Source: an uncultured Eubacteriales bacterium (GTDB lineage Bacteria > Bacillota > Clostridia > Oscillospirales > Oscillospiraceae). From it: 8,055 bases of DNA. Position numbers and translations under genes: made by a program. Under the pieces are notes generated by a model. The model was not told the origin of the DNA and searched no databases. It was given only the letters and a program-made list of their open reading frames with translations. Within the stretch, counting starts at the first letter, position 1; each line of letters begins with the position of its first letter. Below are positions 1 through 6,415 of this stretch, piece by piece. The DNA lies in NCBI GenBank assembly GCA_902475855.1, contig CABSBF010000075.1, forward strand, positions 1 through 8,055, given 5' to 3'.

Positions 1-185
1 GTGCTCGTCGGGGCGGTTGCCGTCGCATTCGGCTTGCCTGTCGTGGTGATGCTGGTTTTGCCATCAATCGTGCCGCCGTTACTGCCTGCATCCCATGTGA
101 CCGTCAACGAAACCGTTGCGCCGCAATCGTCGCACTTTCCATCGCCGTTCGCATCGGTGTGGTCTGCATATTCATATCGCGCTTG
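1..185 (-). pseudogene. Out-of-frame C-terminal continuation of the SLH surface protein
   Basis: On the minus strand, the -1 frame relative to the SLH gene is open from 185 to the window edge (61 codons) and reads like authentic extracellular protein. It begins with the Asp/Gly/Cys segment HTDANGDGKCDDCG, a linker type I know from Firmicute cell-surface proteins. A repeat-like stretch follows (TVTWDAGSNGGTIDGKT) that resembles extracellular beta-rich repeats, then a Thr/Ala/Pro-rich end. It has no plausible start codon or ribosome-binding site of its own, and a TAG at 186-188 closes the frame upstream. The simplest reading is that it belongs to the upstream SLH gene and was separated by a one-base loss (or two-base gain) between about 176 and 188. 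A sequencing or assembly error is equally possible. The protein continues beyond position 1. Confidence 0.7.
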
Positions 186-1318
186 CTATTGTTCGTGAAC
201 TCAGCCTTCACGTCGGTTGCCCCGACAATAGCATACAGATGAGCCGGAGCAACAACAGAAAGCTGACTTCCTGCGACGATAGCGTTGAGTTGCTTTTGTG
301 CTTTGCGCAGTCCGCTGACATCGTAAAAGATGATCTCAGTCTCTTTGTTCTGCTTTGCGCGCTCGGTGATACGGGTTTTGATTGTGTCGATGACGGCCAG
401 CGTACTATCGCGGTCAAAAATGACCTTGGTCGCTCCGTCCACGCGCGCAACCACGACTTCCGGCATCTGCGTTCCGTTATTGCAGTATACAGCTTTCGTA
501 CCGCCGCCCCAGACAAGCAATCTGCCTTTGATGTTCACATTGTCCAGCGTGATTTTGCCATCTGCCGCGCCGCAGCCGATGATGAGGTCGCCGTCCACGG
601 TCATATCCTTGAGCATTACTTCGTTGGTGCGGATCAAAACGCTGCCCTGAATATCCTTGTCATAGGTTCCTTTTACCGTGATATAGCTGCCAATGATGTT
701 ATGGAAGATTTGCGCAAATTCTGCGCGGGTGATATTATCCAGCGGTTCCAGCCCTTTGGTTCTGCCGTGAATGTAATCCGCGCCGACCATTGCCCGGACG
801 TAGGGCAGCGCCCAGTTGGAAATCTCGCTGCGGTCGGAAAATGCAGACAGGTCTGTTTTGGAATACGAATCGTAGTCCAGTTCCAGTGCACGGGCAACAA
901 CCGTCATGGCTTCCTGCCGCGAGATCGGCGCATCCGGGGCCATCGCAGAAGAACTGCGGCCGTTATAAATACCCATCTGGACGGCGAGCGCAACATCTTT
1001 GTAGTACCACTTGGATTTTGCAACGTCCTTATACTGCGAAATGTCAGCCGTTTTGTAGCAACCGAACGAGCGGTTGATGATCGCGGCCATTTCCGCGCGG
1101 GTCATATCGCCATTGGGGTCGATGACGGTTGCGCTCTTGCCGTAAAGCAGACCGTTATCCACGGCTGCGCTCACGGCTTCGGCATACCATGCGGTACGGT
1201 CATAGTCCTTGAAATCTGTTGCTTTGCGGGTAGTCGTGCCTGCCGCCGACGCGCTGACTGCCAGCGATAAGCACGATACTGCCGCAAGGAACAATGCGAG
1301 GATTCGTTTTTTCTTCAC
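104..1318 (-). CDS. Secreted SLH-domain surface protein, frameshifted near its C-terminus
   Basis: This is an exported protein expected to bind the cell wall through S-layer homology repeats. The start is GTG at 1318, eight bases after AGGAGG. Residues 1-26 form a signal peptide: MKKKR, a hydrophobic core, then a signal peptidase I site near ASA-A. Three SLH repeats follow at about 33-86, 94-147 and 156-210, each with the family pattern of W/Y-A-x-x-A-V, G-x-x-x-G-R and a late I-T/S-R-x-E. Residues 220-300 are rich in V/I/G (DGDLIIGCG, GRLLVWGGG), suggesting a beta-helix-like segment of unknown ligand. From about residue 380 to the stop the sequence loses any surface-protein character, while the -1 frame carries a convincing continuation, so the annotated C-terminus is probably a frameshift artefact or mutation. 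The SLH assignment is firm; the cargo function is unknown. Confidence 0.9.
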   Translation of the reverse strand: MKKKRILALFLAAVSCLSLAVSASAAGTTTRKATDFKDYDRTAWYAEAVSAAVDNGLLYGKSATVIDPNGDMTRAEMAAIINRSFGCYKTADISQYKDVAKSKWYYKDVALAVQMGIYNGRSSSAMAPDAPISRQEAMTVVARALELDYDSYSKTDLSAFSDRSEISNWALPYVRAMVGADYIHGRTKGLEPLDNITRAEFAQIFHNIIGSYITVKGTYDKDIQGSVLIRTNEVMLKDMTVDGDLIIGCGAADGKITLDNVNIKGRLLVWGGGTKAVYCNNGTQMPEVVVARVDGATKVIFDRDSTLAVIDTIKTRITERAKQNKETEIIFYDVSGLRKAQKQLNAIVAGSQLSVVAPAHLYAIVGATDVKAEFTNNSKRDMNMQTTPMRTAMESATIAAQRFR

Positions 1319-1342
1319 GTTGAATACCTCCTGTTAGAATTT

Positions 1343-1369
1343 AAGGGGAACGCTTTGGGCGTTCCCCTT
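1343..1369 (-). terminator. Perfect inverted repeat, possible weak terminator or mRNA processing hairpin
   Basis: A perfect 11-bp stem (AAGGGGAACGC paired with GCGTTCCCCTT) with a 5-base loop lies between the 33-residue peptide gene and the SLH gene. On the minus strand it is followed by AAATTCTAAC, so there is no real U-run and intrinsic termination would be inefficient. It may separate expression of the SLH gene from the methyltransferase cluster, or stabilise the upstream transcript. I saw no clear -35/-10 pair between it and the SLH start. Confidence 0.5.
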
Positions 1370-1382
1370 GAATGAATTGCGA

Positions 1383-1484
1383 TTAGACCGCATCCCAAGC
1401 GATGATGAACAGAACGCTTGCGATGGCGGTGTTGGTCACGGCTTCGCTGACGGGCGTAACGATGGCATCATATTTACTTCTCAT
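1383..1484 (-). CDS. 33-residue hydrophobic peptide of unknown function
   Basis: This is a short ORF at the end of the methyltransferase cluster. Its ATG at 1484 overlaps the end of the preceding gene by 11 bases, and AAGGG lies about ten bases upstream inside that gene's last codons. The product has a polar, charged N-terminus (MRSKYD) and a hydrophobic stretch from about residue 18 to the end (NTAIASVLFIIAWDAV), long enough for one marginal membrane-spanning helix. I do not recognise a family. The good start context and tight coupling support it as real, but an ORF this short could be chance. A hairpin at 1343-1369 follows it. Confidence 0.45.
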   Translation of the reverse strand: MRSKYDAIVTPVSEAVTNTAIASVLFIIAWDAV

Positions 1485-1866
1485 AGATGGTATCACCCTT
1501 CACCAGATGCCGTGCAAGCTGCCGCAGGCACAGACCGCGCCCACGCAAACCGAACATTAGCACATCCGGGATTTTTTGCAGCATTTCTTTTTCAGTGTTG
1601 TCCGTTGGAAGGGCTTGCGCCTCGCAGACAGAATCACAGCGTCCACAGGCATCCTCCAAAACCACCATCAGCTTTTCTTCTGCGCAGCGCAGCGTTTCCA
1701 GCGCATCAAGGACTTCCTCTGCGTTCACCGAATTGCTGATCAGGATGATGCAGCGTTTTCCAATCTTCAATCCCATCATTGGGAGCATTTCATCCAGCCG
1801 ATATTCCTCCGCCATCTCCATCGGGGCGGTCAGCCCGATCTCATACATTTCATTGTGATCGTCCAT
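1474..1866 (-). CDS. AbrB-like small protein with cysteine cluster
   Basis: A 130-residue protein of uncertain function. The start is ATG at 1866, preceded at seven bases by an excellent AGGAGG; longer in-frame readings upstream are shadow of the methyltransferase. Residues 8-46 (GLTAPMEMAEEY, then LPMMGLKIGKR, then a hydrophobic strand) resemble the swapped-hairpin (AbrB/MazE-like) DNA-binding module. A helical segment (50-70) leads to C-G-R-C-D-S-V-C at 74-81, which could bind a metal. The C-terminus (99-130, IPDVLMFGL...LCLRQLARHL) resembles the end of the larger protein at 5892-6401, so the two look like paralogues, this one lacking the second hairpin module. It overlaps the methyltransferase by 17 bases, which suggests translational coupling and perhaps a regulatory role in the cluster. 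Family assignment is tentative. Confidence 0.75.
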   Translation of the reverse strand: MDDHNEMYEIGLTAPMEMAEEYRLDEMLPMMGLKIGKRCIILISNSVNAEEVLDALETLRCAEEKLMVVLEDACGRCDSVCEAQALPTDNTEKEMLQKIPDVLMFGLRGRGLCLRQLARHLVKGDTIYEK

Positions 1867-2863
1867 ATTCCCACCTCCTTCTTCTGGGATCGATCTCCCG
1901 TAGCGAGCCGCAGGTCGGTTCATGCACCAGCACGAGATCGCCGTTCTCAATCTCGGCCGGGAACATGCTGAACTGCGGCTGGATGTACGGGCGCGGATCG
2001 TAATTTGTGATAATGAGTTCGCCGTGGGTCGCGCCAGCCTTCTGCGAGAGGGGATTGTTTCTTCGAAATGCGAGGATAAAAAAATCGCCGTACAGACTGC
2101 GGATGAACGGGCAGTCATTGTACGACACGACGATGTATCCCGCACATTGCGAGAGAATGTGGTGCAGTTCTTCGTGCTTTTCCTTCGGAAAGTCAACGGC
2201 GTATAAACTCTCGGCGTCAAAGTACGGCGGGTCACAGTAGATCAGGCTGTCCGGCCCGTCGCGCTCACGGATGATGTCCAGACAGTCCTTGTTCTCGATG
2301 ACTACATCCTGCAAGCGCTTGGAGGCGTCGTCAAAAAGATATAGGAAGTTCGTCAGATTGTTCGGTTTCACGCCAAAGGAGGTGGTCGTGCCGCTGAAGC
2401 TGCCGCGGCAGACCTTGTAATACGCGGCCGCCCGCTGGACATCGAACAGGCAGCTTCGCTCCCGCAGGATTTGCAGGAGTTCTTCCCGTTCCTCACCAGA
2501 AAAGCACTCCATCACGGCATTTCGCTCGTCTGCAATGCGCTGCTGCAAAAGCTCTTTGTGCTTCATAAATTCTTTCAGGAGATCAAACTCGGCTCTCGAA
2601 TGGAACGGGATAAATTTTAATTCCCGCACAAGCTGAACCGTGCATTCCCGCGCACACAAAAAGAGGTTTACAAGATCACAGTTGAAATCATTGTAAATGT
2701 CCATGCGGCTGACCTTGGGCTGCATACCGAGCAGGAGTGCGCCGCCTCCGCCGAACGGCTCTAAGTACAGCTTCGGGTTTGACGGGAACACCTGCCAGAT
2801 GTATGGGATCAGCTTTTCCTTGCTGCCGATCCACGGAATAAACGGTCTAGCGATCCCGGCCAC
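1850..2863 (-). CDS. D12-class DNA adenine N6-methyltransferase (orphan)
   Basis: This protein transfers a methyl group from S-adenosylmethionine to adenine N6 in DNA. With the GTG start at 2863 it is 337 residues. The catalytic motifs are complete and in Dam-like order: FIPWIGSK at 8-15 (motif X, cofactor contact), LEPFGGGGAL at 34-43 (motif I, SAM binding) and DPPYF at 211-215 (motif IV, catalytic). The region between motifs I and IV would hold the target-recognition elements. No ATG lies close upstream of motif X, so GTG is the best start, although its Shine-Dalgarno is weak; it overlaps the preceding gene by 17 bases and is probably coupled to it. No endonuclease gene is adjacent, so a self-protecting or regulatory methylase is more likely than a restriction system. 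The target sequence cannot be read from the DNA. Confidence 0.92.
   Translation of the reverse strand: MAGIARPFIPWIGSKEKLIPYIWQVFPSNPKLYLEPFGGGGALLLGMQPKVSRMDIYNDFNCDLVNLFLCARECTVQLVRELKFIPFHSRAEFDLLKEFMKHKELLQQRIADERNAVMECFSGEEREELLQILRERSCLFDVQRAAAYYKVCRGSFSGTTTSFGVKPNNLTNFLYLFDDASKRLQDVVIENKDCLDIIRERDGPDSLIYCDPPYFDAESLYAVDFPKEKHEELHHILSQCAGYIVVSYNDCPFIRSLYGDFFILAFRRNNPLSQKAGATHGELIITNYDPRPYIQPQFSMFPAEIENGDLVLVHEPTCGSLREIDPRRRRWEYGRSQ
1874..1879 (-). promoter_or_regulatory. Ribosome-binding site fixing the start at 1866
   Basis: AGGAGG on the minus strand, seven bases before the ATG at 1866. It lies inside the last codons of the methyltransferase gene and shows that the short reading of the downstream gene is the correct one. 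Confidence 0.85.
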
Positions 2864-3167
2864 CCCCGTCCGAGGATTCCGAGAATTTCTCCATTGCCTG
2901 CTCCAGACCGCAGATCGCCGCATCCAGACCGGCGCGCATCTCCTTGAGCTGCCGGATGGTGGAATACAACTCCGCAGCATTGCTGGCGTAGAAGTATCCC
3001 TCGCGGCTGCTGGCAATGGGGACGGCCTTGCGCCGCAGGCGGTTAACCTTCTTCCGCAGGTCGCTCTCGCGGAGATTTTTCTGCCGGACGAGGTCGCGGC
3101 TGCAAATGAGATGCTCACGTCCAAAGCAGAAGCGTTTCAGATAGTCGCGCAGTTCTTCATCGTTCAT
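2847..3167 (-). CDS. Small winged-helix-like protein
   Basis: A 106-residue protein that opens the second cluster. ATG at 3167 is preceded by GGAAAGGA at a good distance. Residues 18-60 (HLICSRDLVRQKNL, then LRKKVNRLRRKAVPIASS, then EGYFYA) fit a winged helix-turn-helix pattern: a recognition-like basic helix, a short turn with PI, and a G-Y-x-Y wing. It resembles small proteins I know from Clostridial phages and mobile elements. Residues 64-93 form a long helix, possibly for dimerisation, and the tail is Gly/Ser/Asp-rich. The next gene, the methyltransferase, starts inside its last 17 bases. A role in regulating the methyltransferase cluster, or in replication, is possible but unproven. Confidence 0.82.
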   Translation of the reverse strand: MNDEELRDYLKRFCFGREHLICSRDLVRQKNLRESDLRKKVNRLRRKAVPIASSREGYFYASNAAELYSTIRQLKEMRAGLDAAICGLEQAMEKFSESSDGGGRDR

Positions 3168-3205
3168 AAAAGTCCTTTCCGAGCCGATTTCCCGGAAAAA
3201 GGCGC

Positions 3206-3246
3206 AAAAAAGAAGGGCGGCTTTCCTCTACCCGGAAAACGGCCCT
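3206..3246 (-). terminator. Intrinsic terminator ending the upstream operon
   Basis: On the minus strand, AGGGCCGTTTTCC pairs with GGAAAGCCGCCCT across a 7-base loop: 12 of 13 positions pair, counting one G-U wobble, with one C-C mismatch. TCTTTTTTG follows at once. It lies 26 bases after the stop of the two-module ArdA-like gene and before the winged-helix gene, so it separates region A from region B. I found no convincing promoter for region B between it and 3167; read-through may supply that transcript. Confidence 0.8.
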
Positions 3247-3271
3247 GCGTCATCATAATATTATTGAATTT

Positions 3272-4465
3272 TTACATCCCCATCTGCGGTTCCTGTGTCT
3301 GCTCCTGCTGCTGTTCCGGAATCGGCTCATGCAGCGGACCAAAATCCTCGCGGTTGACCATGCCGTAGGGCGTGAGTTCCGCGCCGTACTGCTTGAGGAC
3401 GTCTTCTGCGTAGGCTTCGCGGTTCAGATGCTTATAGATCAGGTCTGCATCCTTGCCACCGAGAACGAATTCCAGCTCATCACGCACCAGCGCGTCTTTA
3501 TCGCGGATTTTTGTTTCGAAGCAGTATTGCGGCAGCTTTTCAATGCGGTCGAAGACATCTTCCAGCGTCTCACACTGCGTCGCGCTAATTACCGCCTTGA
3601 ATTTTGTGAGCTGCCCGTTGGCTTTCAGTTCCAGAAGGGAGTGCGCCAATTCGTTGATCCGCGGAATATCTTCCACGTCTGTCAGCAGAGTGTTCAGTTG
3701 CGGCACGATGGCATCGCAGCCGGTGAACTGCGCGTCATACCATTCCGGTGCGTCGAGTTCCTTCTGCACTTCCAACAAGCGTTCTTCCGTCGCAGGCAAG
3801 TCCAGAACGGCTGTTTTCTGCTCGTTTTCGTGGTTCATAAGCGTCAGGCGGATCATGTAATTGATGTCCCGCTGCGGCTCGTAGTCTGGCAGCGGCTGCA
3901 ATTCCTCCGTGCGGACAACGTAGCCGTGCGGGGTGAACGCACCGGCTTCGCTCTCGCGCATCTGTTTGCCGATTTTTGCGTAATCCAGAAGGGCATAGAC
4001 ACTGTCCGGCAGGGCAGTCAACTCCGGCAGGAAATCATTGTCCGCGCAGAATTTTCCTAATTCTGTGTCTGTATGAACATCTGCAAGCACATGGCAATGA
4101 TCCACATTGTGGGCCAGCATCATCAGCTCCGGAACGGTAATGATGCCGCTGTTTTCCTGCATATGATTCTTGACCTGCATCTGCAAGAGTCCTTCCAGCG
4201 CTGTTTCCTGATAGCTATCCAGCTTACTGAGCTGCTCTGTCAGAGAATTGAACTCGAAGATGGACATACTCTCGTCCAGATGCGGGGCGAGATAGTCAAA
4301 GCAGTAGAATTCATCCACCTGCCAGTAGACATCACCAGGAGACTTCGTGTGAATCTGCTCAAATGCGTCCATCATCTCATACTGGCTGACAGGAAACGTC
4401 AGCTCCACGCCGCGTTCATCTGTGGCGCTGCTGCTTACCAGATAGACCTCACATACTTTGCGCAA
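3272..4465 (-). CDS. Two-module ArdA-like (antirestriction-type) acidic protein
   Basis: A 397-residue, strongly acidic protein that appears to be an internal duplication. Module 1 (about 1-185) runs from CEVYLVSSS through FEFNSLTEQLSKLDSYQE to DYAKIG and AGAFTPHGYV. Module 2 (about 203-372) runs from YMIRLTLMNHENEQ through INELAHSLLELKANGQ to AYAEDV and AELTPYGMV. The layout and acidity recall the ArdA antirestriction family, whose known members mimic B-form DNA and block type I restriction enzymes. I did not align it, so the assignment is by pattern. The start is TTG at 4465, eight bases after AGGAGG; no in-frame ATG precedes residue 31. It overlaps the DUF4314 gene by 17 bases. The tail (PEQQQEQTQEPQMGM) has the Q/E linker and Met-rich end shared with neighbouring proteins. 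Confidence 0.8.
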   Translation of the reverse strand: MRKVCEVYLVSSSATDERGVELTFPVSQYEMMDAFEQIHTKSPGDVYWQVDEFYCFDYLAPHLDESMSIFEFNSLTEQLSKLDSYQETALEGLLQMQVKNHMQENSGIITVPELMMLAHNVDHCHVLADVHTDTELGKFCADNDFLPELTALPDSVYALLDYAKIGKQMRESEAGAFTPHGYVVRTEELQPLPDYEPQRDINYMIRLTLMNHENEQKTAVLDLPATEERLLEVQKELDAPEWYDAQFTGCDAIVPQLNTLLTDVEDIPRINELAHSLLELKANGQLTKFKAVISATQCETLEDVFDRIEKLPQYCFETKIRDKDALVRDELEFVLGGKDADLIYKHLNREAYAEDVLKQYGAELTPYGMVNREDFGPLHEPIPEQQQEQTQEPQMGM

Positions 4466-5177
4466 GGGTCATTCCTCCTGTCTGTTCCTGTTCAAATCGT
4501 TCCTGCTCGGTTTGAATGCTCCACGCATCCGAGTTCCAGAGGTGGACGTACAGCTCGCTTTTGCCATCCACGCGGATCTCCCGCTGTTCGAAGCCCTCAC
4601 CCCAGCCGTCAGCAGCCTGCCCCTCGAGGTACCTTTTCAGGGTTTCCAGTTCCGCACCGGTCAATTCGCCCGCTACGCGGCATTCTGCCACACCCCAGAG
4701 CTGACCGTTCCGTTCTTCCACAGTGAAAACAGCCGAATGAACCTTACGATTGACGCTGTCCGCTTCGTCATACCAGTGCATAACGCCGCGCTCCGCTTCC
4801 TCCGGCATTCGGTATTTTTTCAGCGCCGCCGCGATCTGCGATTCATACCCACGCAGTTCTTCTCCCTCCAATGTAACGCCATTTTCGTCGAGATCTCCGT
4901 ATTCGTTCGGTTCATAAAAATCGGCGGTCAGGGGCATATAGAGCTTCAGTGTGGTGAGCTTCGGCGGCAGCACCGAAAAGCTGTCCTCGCCGGGGATGAG
5001 CGCCAGCGAGCGCCCATTGCTCCACTTCATATGGAGGCTTCCGAGATCGTCCACGAAGTCCACTTCGCCCTCCGTGCCGGGCACAATGGGCGCGTAGGGG
5101 TCTTCCATGCTGTTCAGCCGGATGCGTGTGCCTTTGGGGTATTGCTCCTTGATGAATTTTACCATCTTCGTGTCCAT
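4449..5177 (-). CDS. DUF4314-domain protein with conserved C-terminal module
   Basis: A 242-residue protein of unknown function. Residues 14-70 (KGTRIRLNSMEDPYAP, GTEGEVDFVDDLG, then MKWSNGRSLALIPGEDSF) match my memory of DUF4314, a small beta-barrel-like domain common on Firmicute mobile elements. Residues 75-225 form a second module with conserved-looking aromatic stretches (KLYMPLTADFYE, GVMHWYDEADSVN, QLWGVAEC, DGWGEGFEQREI, ELYVHLWNSD). I have seen this module beside DUF4314 but know no activity for it. ATG at 5177 is two bases after the stop of the DUF3849 gene, so re-initiation is likely; a TTG at 5249 would add 24 residues that are only shadow of the upstream gene. The protein ends in a Q/E linker and TGGMTLAQSM. 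Confidence 0.85.
   Translation of the reverse strand: MDTKMVKFIKEQYPKGTRIRLNSMEDPYAPIVPGTEGEVDFVDDLGSLHMKWSNGRSLALIPGEDSFSVLPPKLTTLKLYMPLTADFYEPNEYGDLDENGVTLEGEELRGYESQIAAALKKYRMPEEAERGVMHWYDEADSVNRKVHSAVFTVEERNGQLWGVAECRVAGELTGAELETLKRYLEGQAADGWGEGFEQREIRVDGKSELYVHLWNSDAWSIQTEQERFEQEQTGGMTLAQSM
4474..4479 (-). promoter_or_regulatory. Ribosome-binding site supporting a TTG start
   Basis: AGGAGG eight bases before TTG at 4465. These bases lie in the codons for the T-G-G-M tail of the upstream DUF4314 protein, so one stretch serves as both coding tail and initiation signal. Confidence 0.75.
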
Positions 5178-5179
5178 TT

Positions 5180-5902
5180 TTACAGCGTCATCTCCATTCC
5201 CTGTGTATTTTCCGGCGTTTGATACTGCTTCAAATTTTCTCTTGCCCAATCCGGGAGAAACTCGTCTTTCAGGATGCCGACGAACTCGTTCCGGTTCCAG
5301 CGCGTCCGTTCACCGTCTCCGAGGCAGACGCAGAGGATGGAGCGCCCACGCGCATTTGGACTGCACCCGAAGCCGCTCTCTGCCAGCCAGAGCTGATTCT
5401 GCGGCGACCAGCAGGCTTCTTTCAGCGTGTCTGTTGAGAGAACAAGGACTTTTCCGGTGTAGTCCTGCGTGCGCGAATCGGGTTCGCAGTGTTTCTGGTC
5501 GAACAATCCAAGATTCATCACAAGTTTTCTGTACTCCGTAATGAATCCGTCCAGCACAGCTGGGTGGCTGCGAACGACAAAACAGGCATTATGTTCGGAA
5601 TCTTCCGGAACATAGTGCCTGTTTGCCCATTCCTTATTGTCGGGGCGAAACCGTCCATCAAAGGAAAGTTCCTGCACCGTGTTTGCCAGAACGTGCGCTA
5701 CACGCTTGTAGCCATACTGCTTGACCGCCCACTCGACCGCGCCATCCTTCAGGTGCATTCCATCGAAGTGTTCTCGAATGGAGATCTCAATCGCGCCCGC
5801 ACAGGCGCAATTCTCACGGAAGCTCTCGCGCCACTTTTCGATCTCGCCGCGTTCGCGGGCTTCTTTTGCACCGTAGGGATAAAGCGGAATTTTACTCTGC
5901 AT
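5180..5902 (-). CDS. DUF3849-domain protein
   Basis: A 240-residue cytoplasmic protein of unknown function. Residues 7-120 carry the DUF3849 pattern: LYPYGAKEARERGEIEKWRES, then a small Cys/Ala-rich stretch, IREHFDGM, VLANTVQEL, DGRFRPDNKEWA and VVRSHPAVLDGF. Residues 148-220 form a second conserved unit (YTGKVLVLSTDTLKEACW, LWLAESGFGCSPNARGRS, LGDGERTRWNR, LPDWA). This unit often accompanies DUF3849 in mobile elements and has no function known to me. The start may be ATG at 5902 or GTG at 5905; both follow only a weak Shine-Dalgarno inside the preceding gene, which it overlaps by about 11 bases. The next gene begins two bases after its stop. The C-terminus (YQTPENTQGMEMTL) has the linker-plus-methionine tail seen in the neighbours. 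Confidence 0.88.
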   Translation of the reverse strand: MQSKIPLYPYGAKEARERGEIEKWRESFRENCACAGAIEISIREHFDGMHLKDGAVEWAVKQYGYKRVAHVLANTVQELSFDGRFRPDNKEWANRHYVPEDSEHNACFVVRSHPAVLDGFITEYRKLVMNLGLFDQKHCEPDSRTQDYTGKVLVLSTDTLKEACWSPQNQLWLAESGFGCSPNARGRSILCVCLGDGERTRWNRNEFVGILKDEFLPDWARENLKQYQTPENTQGMEMTL

Positions 5903-6401
5903 CACTGTTCTCGCTTTCTGCAGTCAGAATATCGTTCAGCGCGTACAGGCTGTGTCCGGAGGCCAGCAGGCATTGCAGGATCGAGCGCGGCACATCCGTC
6001 AGATCATGCCTGTACGATGCCGGATAGACGGCAATCACACCAGCATCCTCGCTGGCCTCGCAATCCAGTTTGGTGTCTACCGTGATCCCAGCCTTTTCTC
6101 GCGCCCAGTCCGGCACGGCAACCGTAAACTCTCGGAGCACCTCGTCCAGCGTCATGTCCCGGTGTTCTGCCTCTGCCGGGCCGCACTCTGCGGCGACTGC
6201 CTCCAGAAACTCGCATGCTTGCTCGTTCAACGCATCGATGAGCATGAGCAGCTGATAGGTGCTCACACTCTCCGGCATAAGCAGAATGCCGCCATTGAGC
6301 TGCACCATAGAAATTAACTTTGCATCCTCCATCCCGCAGAGCTTGAACATCCTCTCCGGGATGACGGCATTGCGGCTCCGGTTGATCACCTGAAATTCCA
6401 T
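5892..6401 (-). CDS. Double AbrB-like (swapped-hairpin) protein
   Basis: A 169-residue protein. ATG at 6401 follows AAGGAGG at seven bases, directly after the stop of the upstream gene. Residues 4-43 (VINRSRNAVIPERMFKLCGM, then LISMVQLNGGILLMP) and 91-126 (FTVAVPDWAREKAGI, then VDTKLDC, then AGVIAVYP) each look like an AbrB/SpoVT swapped-hairpin unit with a central proline-helix. A helical segment at 48-70 and C-G-P at 73-75 separate them. A C-terminal unit (133-160, DLTDVPRSILQCLL, then LYALNDIL) follows. Such proteins usually act as DNA-binding regulators or antitoxin-like partners; here that is inference. Unlike most region A proteins it lacks the methionine-rich tail and ends SENSDAE. The smaller protein at 1474-1866 seems to be a shortened paralogue. 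Confidence 0.8.
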   Translation of the reverse strand: MEFQVINRSRNAVIPERMFKLCGMEDAKLISMVQLNGGILLMPESVSTYQLLMLIDALNEQACEFLEAVAAECGPAEAEHRDMTLDEVLREFTVAVPDWAREKAGITVDTKLDCEASEDAGVIAVYPASYRHDLTDVPRSILQCLLASGHSLYALNDILTAESENSDAE

Positions 6402-6415
6402 TTTCGTTCCTCCTT

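Noticed and set aside
176..200. Programmed -1 ribosomal frameshift in the SLH gene
   Set aside because: There is no X-XXY-YYZ slippery heptamer at the junction and no obvious downstream stimulator; mutation or sequence error is simpler.
116..1270. Long plus-strand open frame opposite the SLH gene (and similar ones at 3329-4060 and 4458-5222)
   Set aside because: They lie antisense to clearly coding genes, have no domain-like sequence or consistent ribosome-binding sites, and are explained by codon bias on the minus strand.
1867..2235. N-terminal extension of the Cys-cluster AbrB-like protein
   Set aside because: It is Arg/Ser/Thr-rich shadow of the methyltransferase; the AGGAGG at 1874-1879 fixes the start at 1866.
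2864..3124. N-terminal extension of the methyltransferase up to 3124
   Set aside because: The added residues are a Ser/Arg/Ala-rich shadow of the winged-helix gene, and motif X begins right after the GTG at 2863.
3185..3240. Direct repeat TTTTCCGGG flanking the terminator as a possible operator or attenuator
   Set aside because: It is only nine bases in two copies, one inside the terminator stem; nothing else supports a regulatory role.
5178..5249. TTG start adding 24 residues to the DUF4314 protein
   Set aside because: It lies entirely within the DUF3849 gene and lacks a good ribosome-binding site; ATG at 5177 fits the gene spacing.
5240..6115. Shared P-D-W-A-R-E string in the adjacent DUF3849 and AbrB-like proteins
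   Set aside because: A six-residue match in different structural contexts with no surrounding similarity; probably chance.
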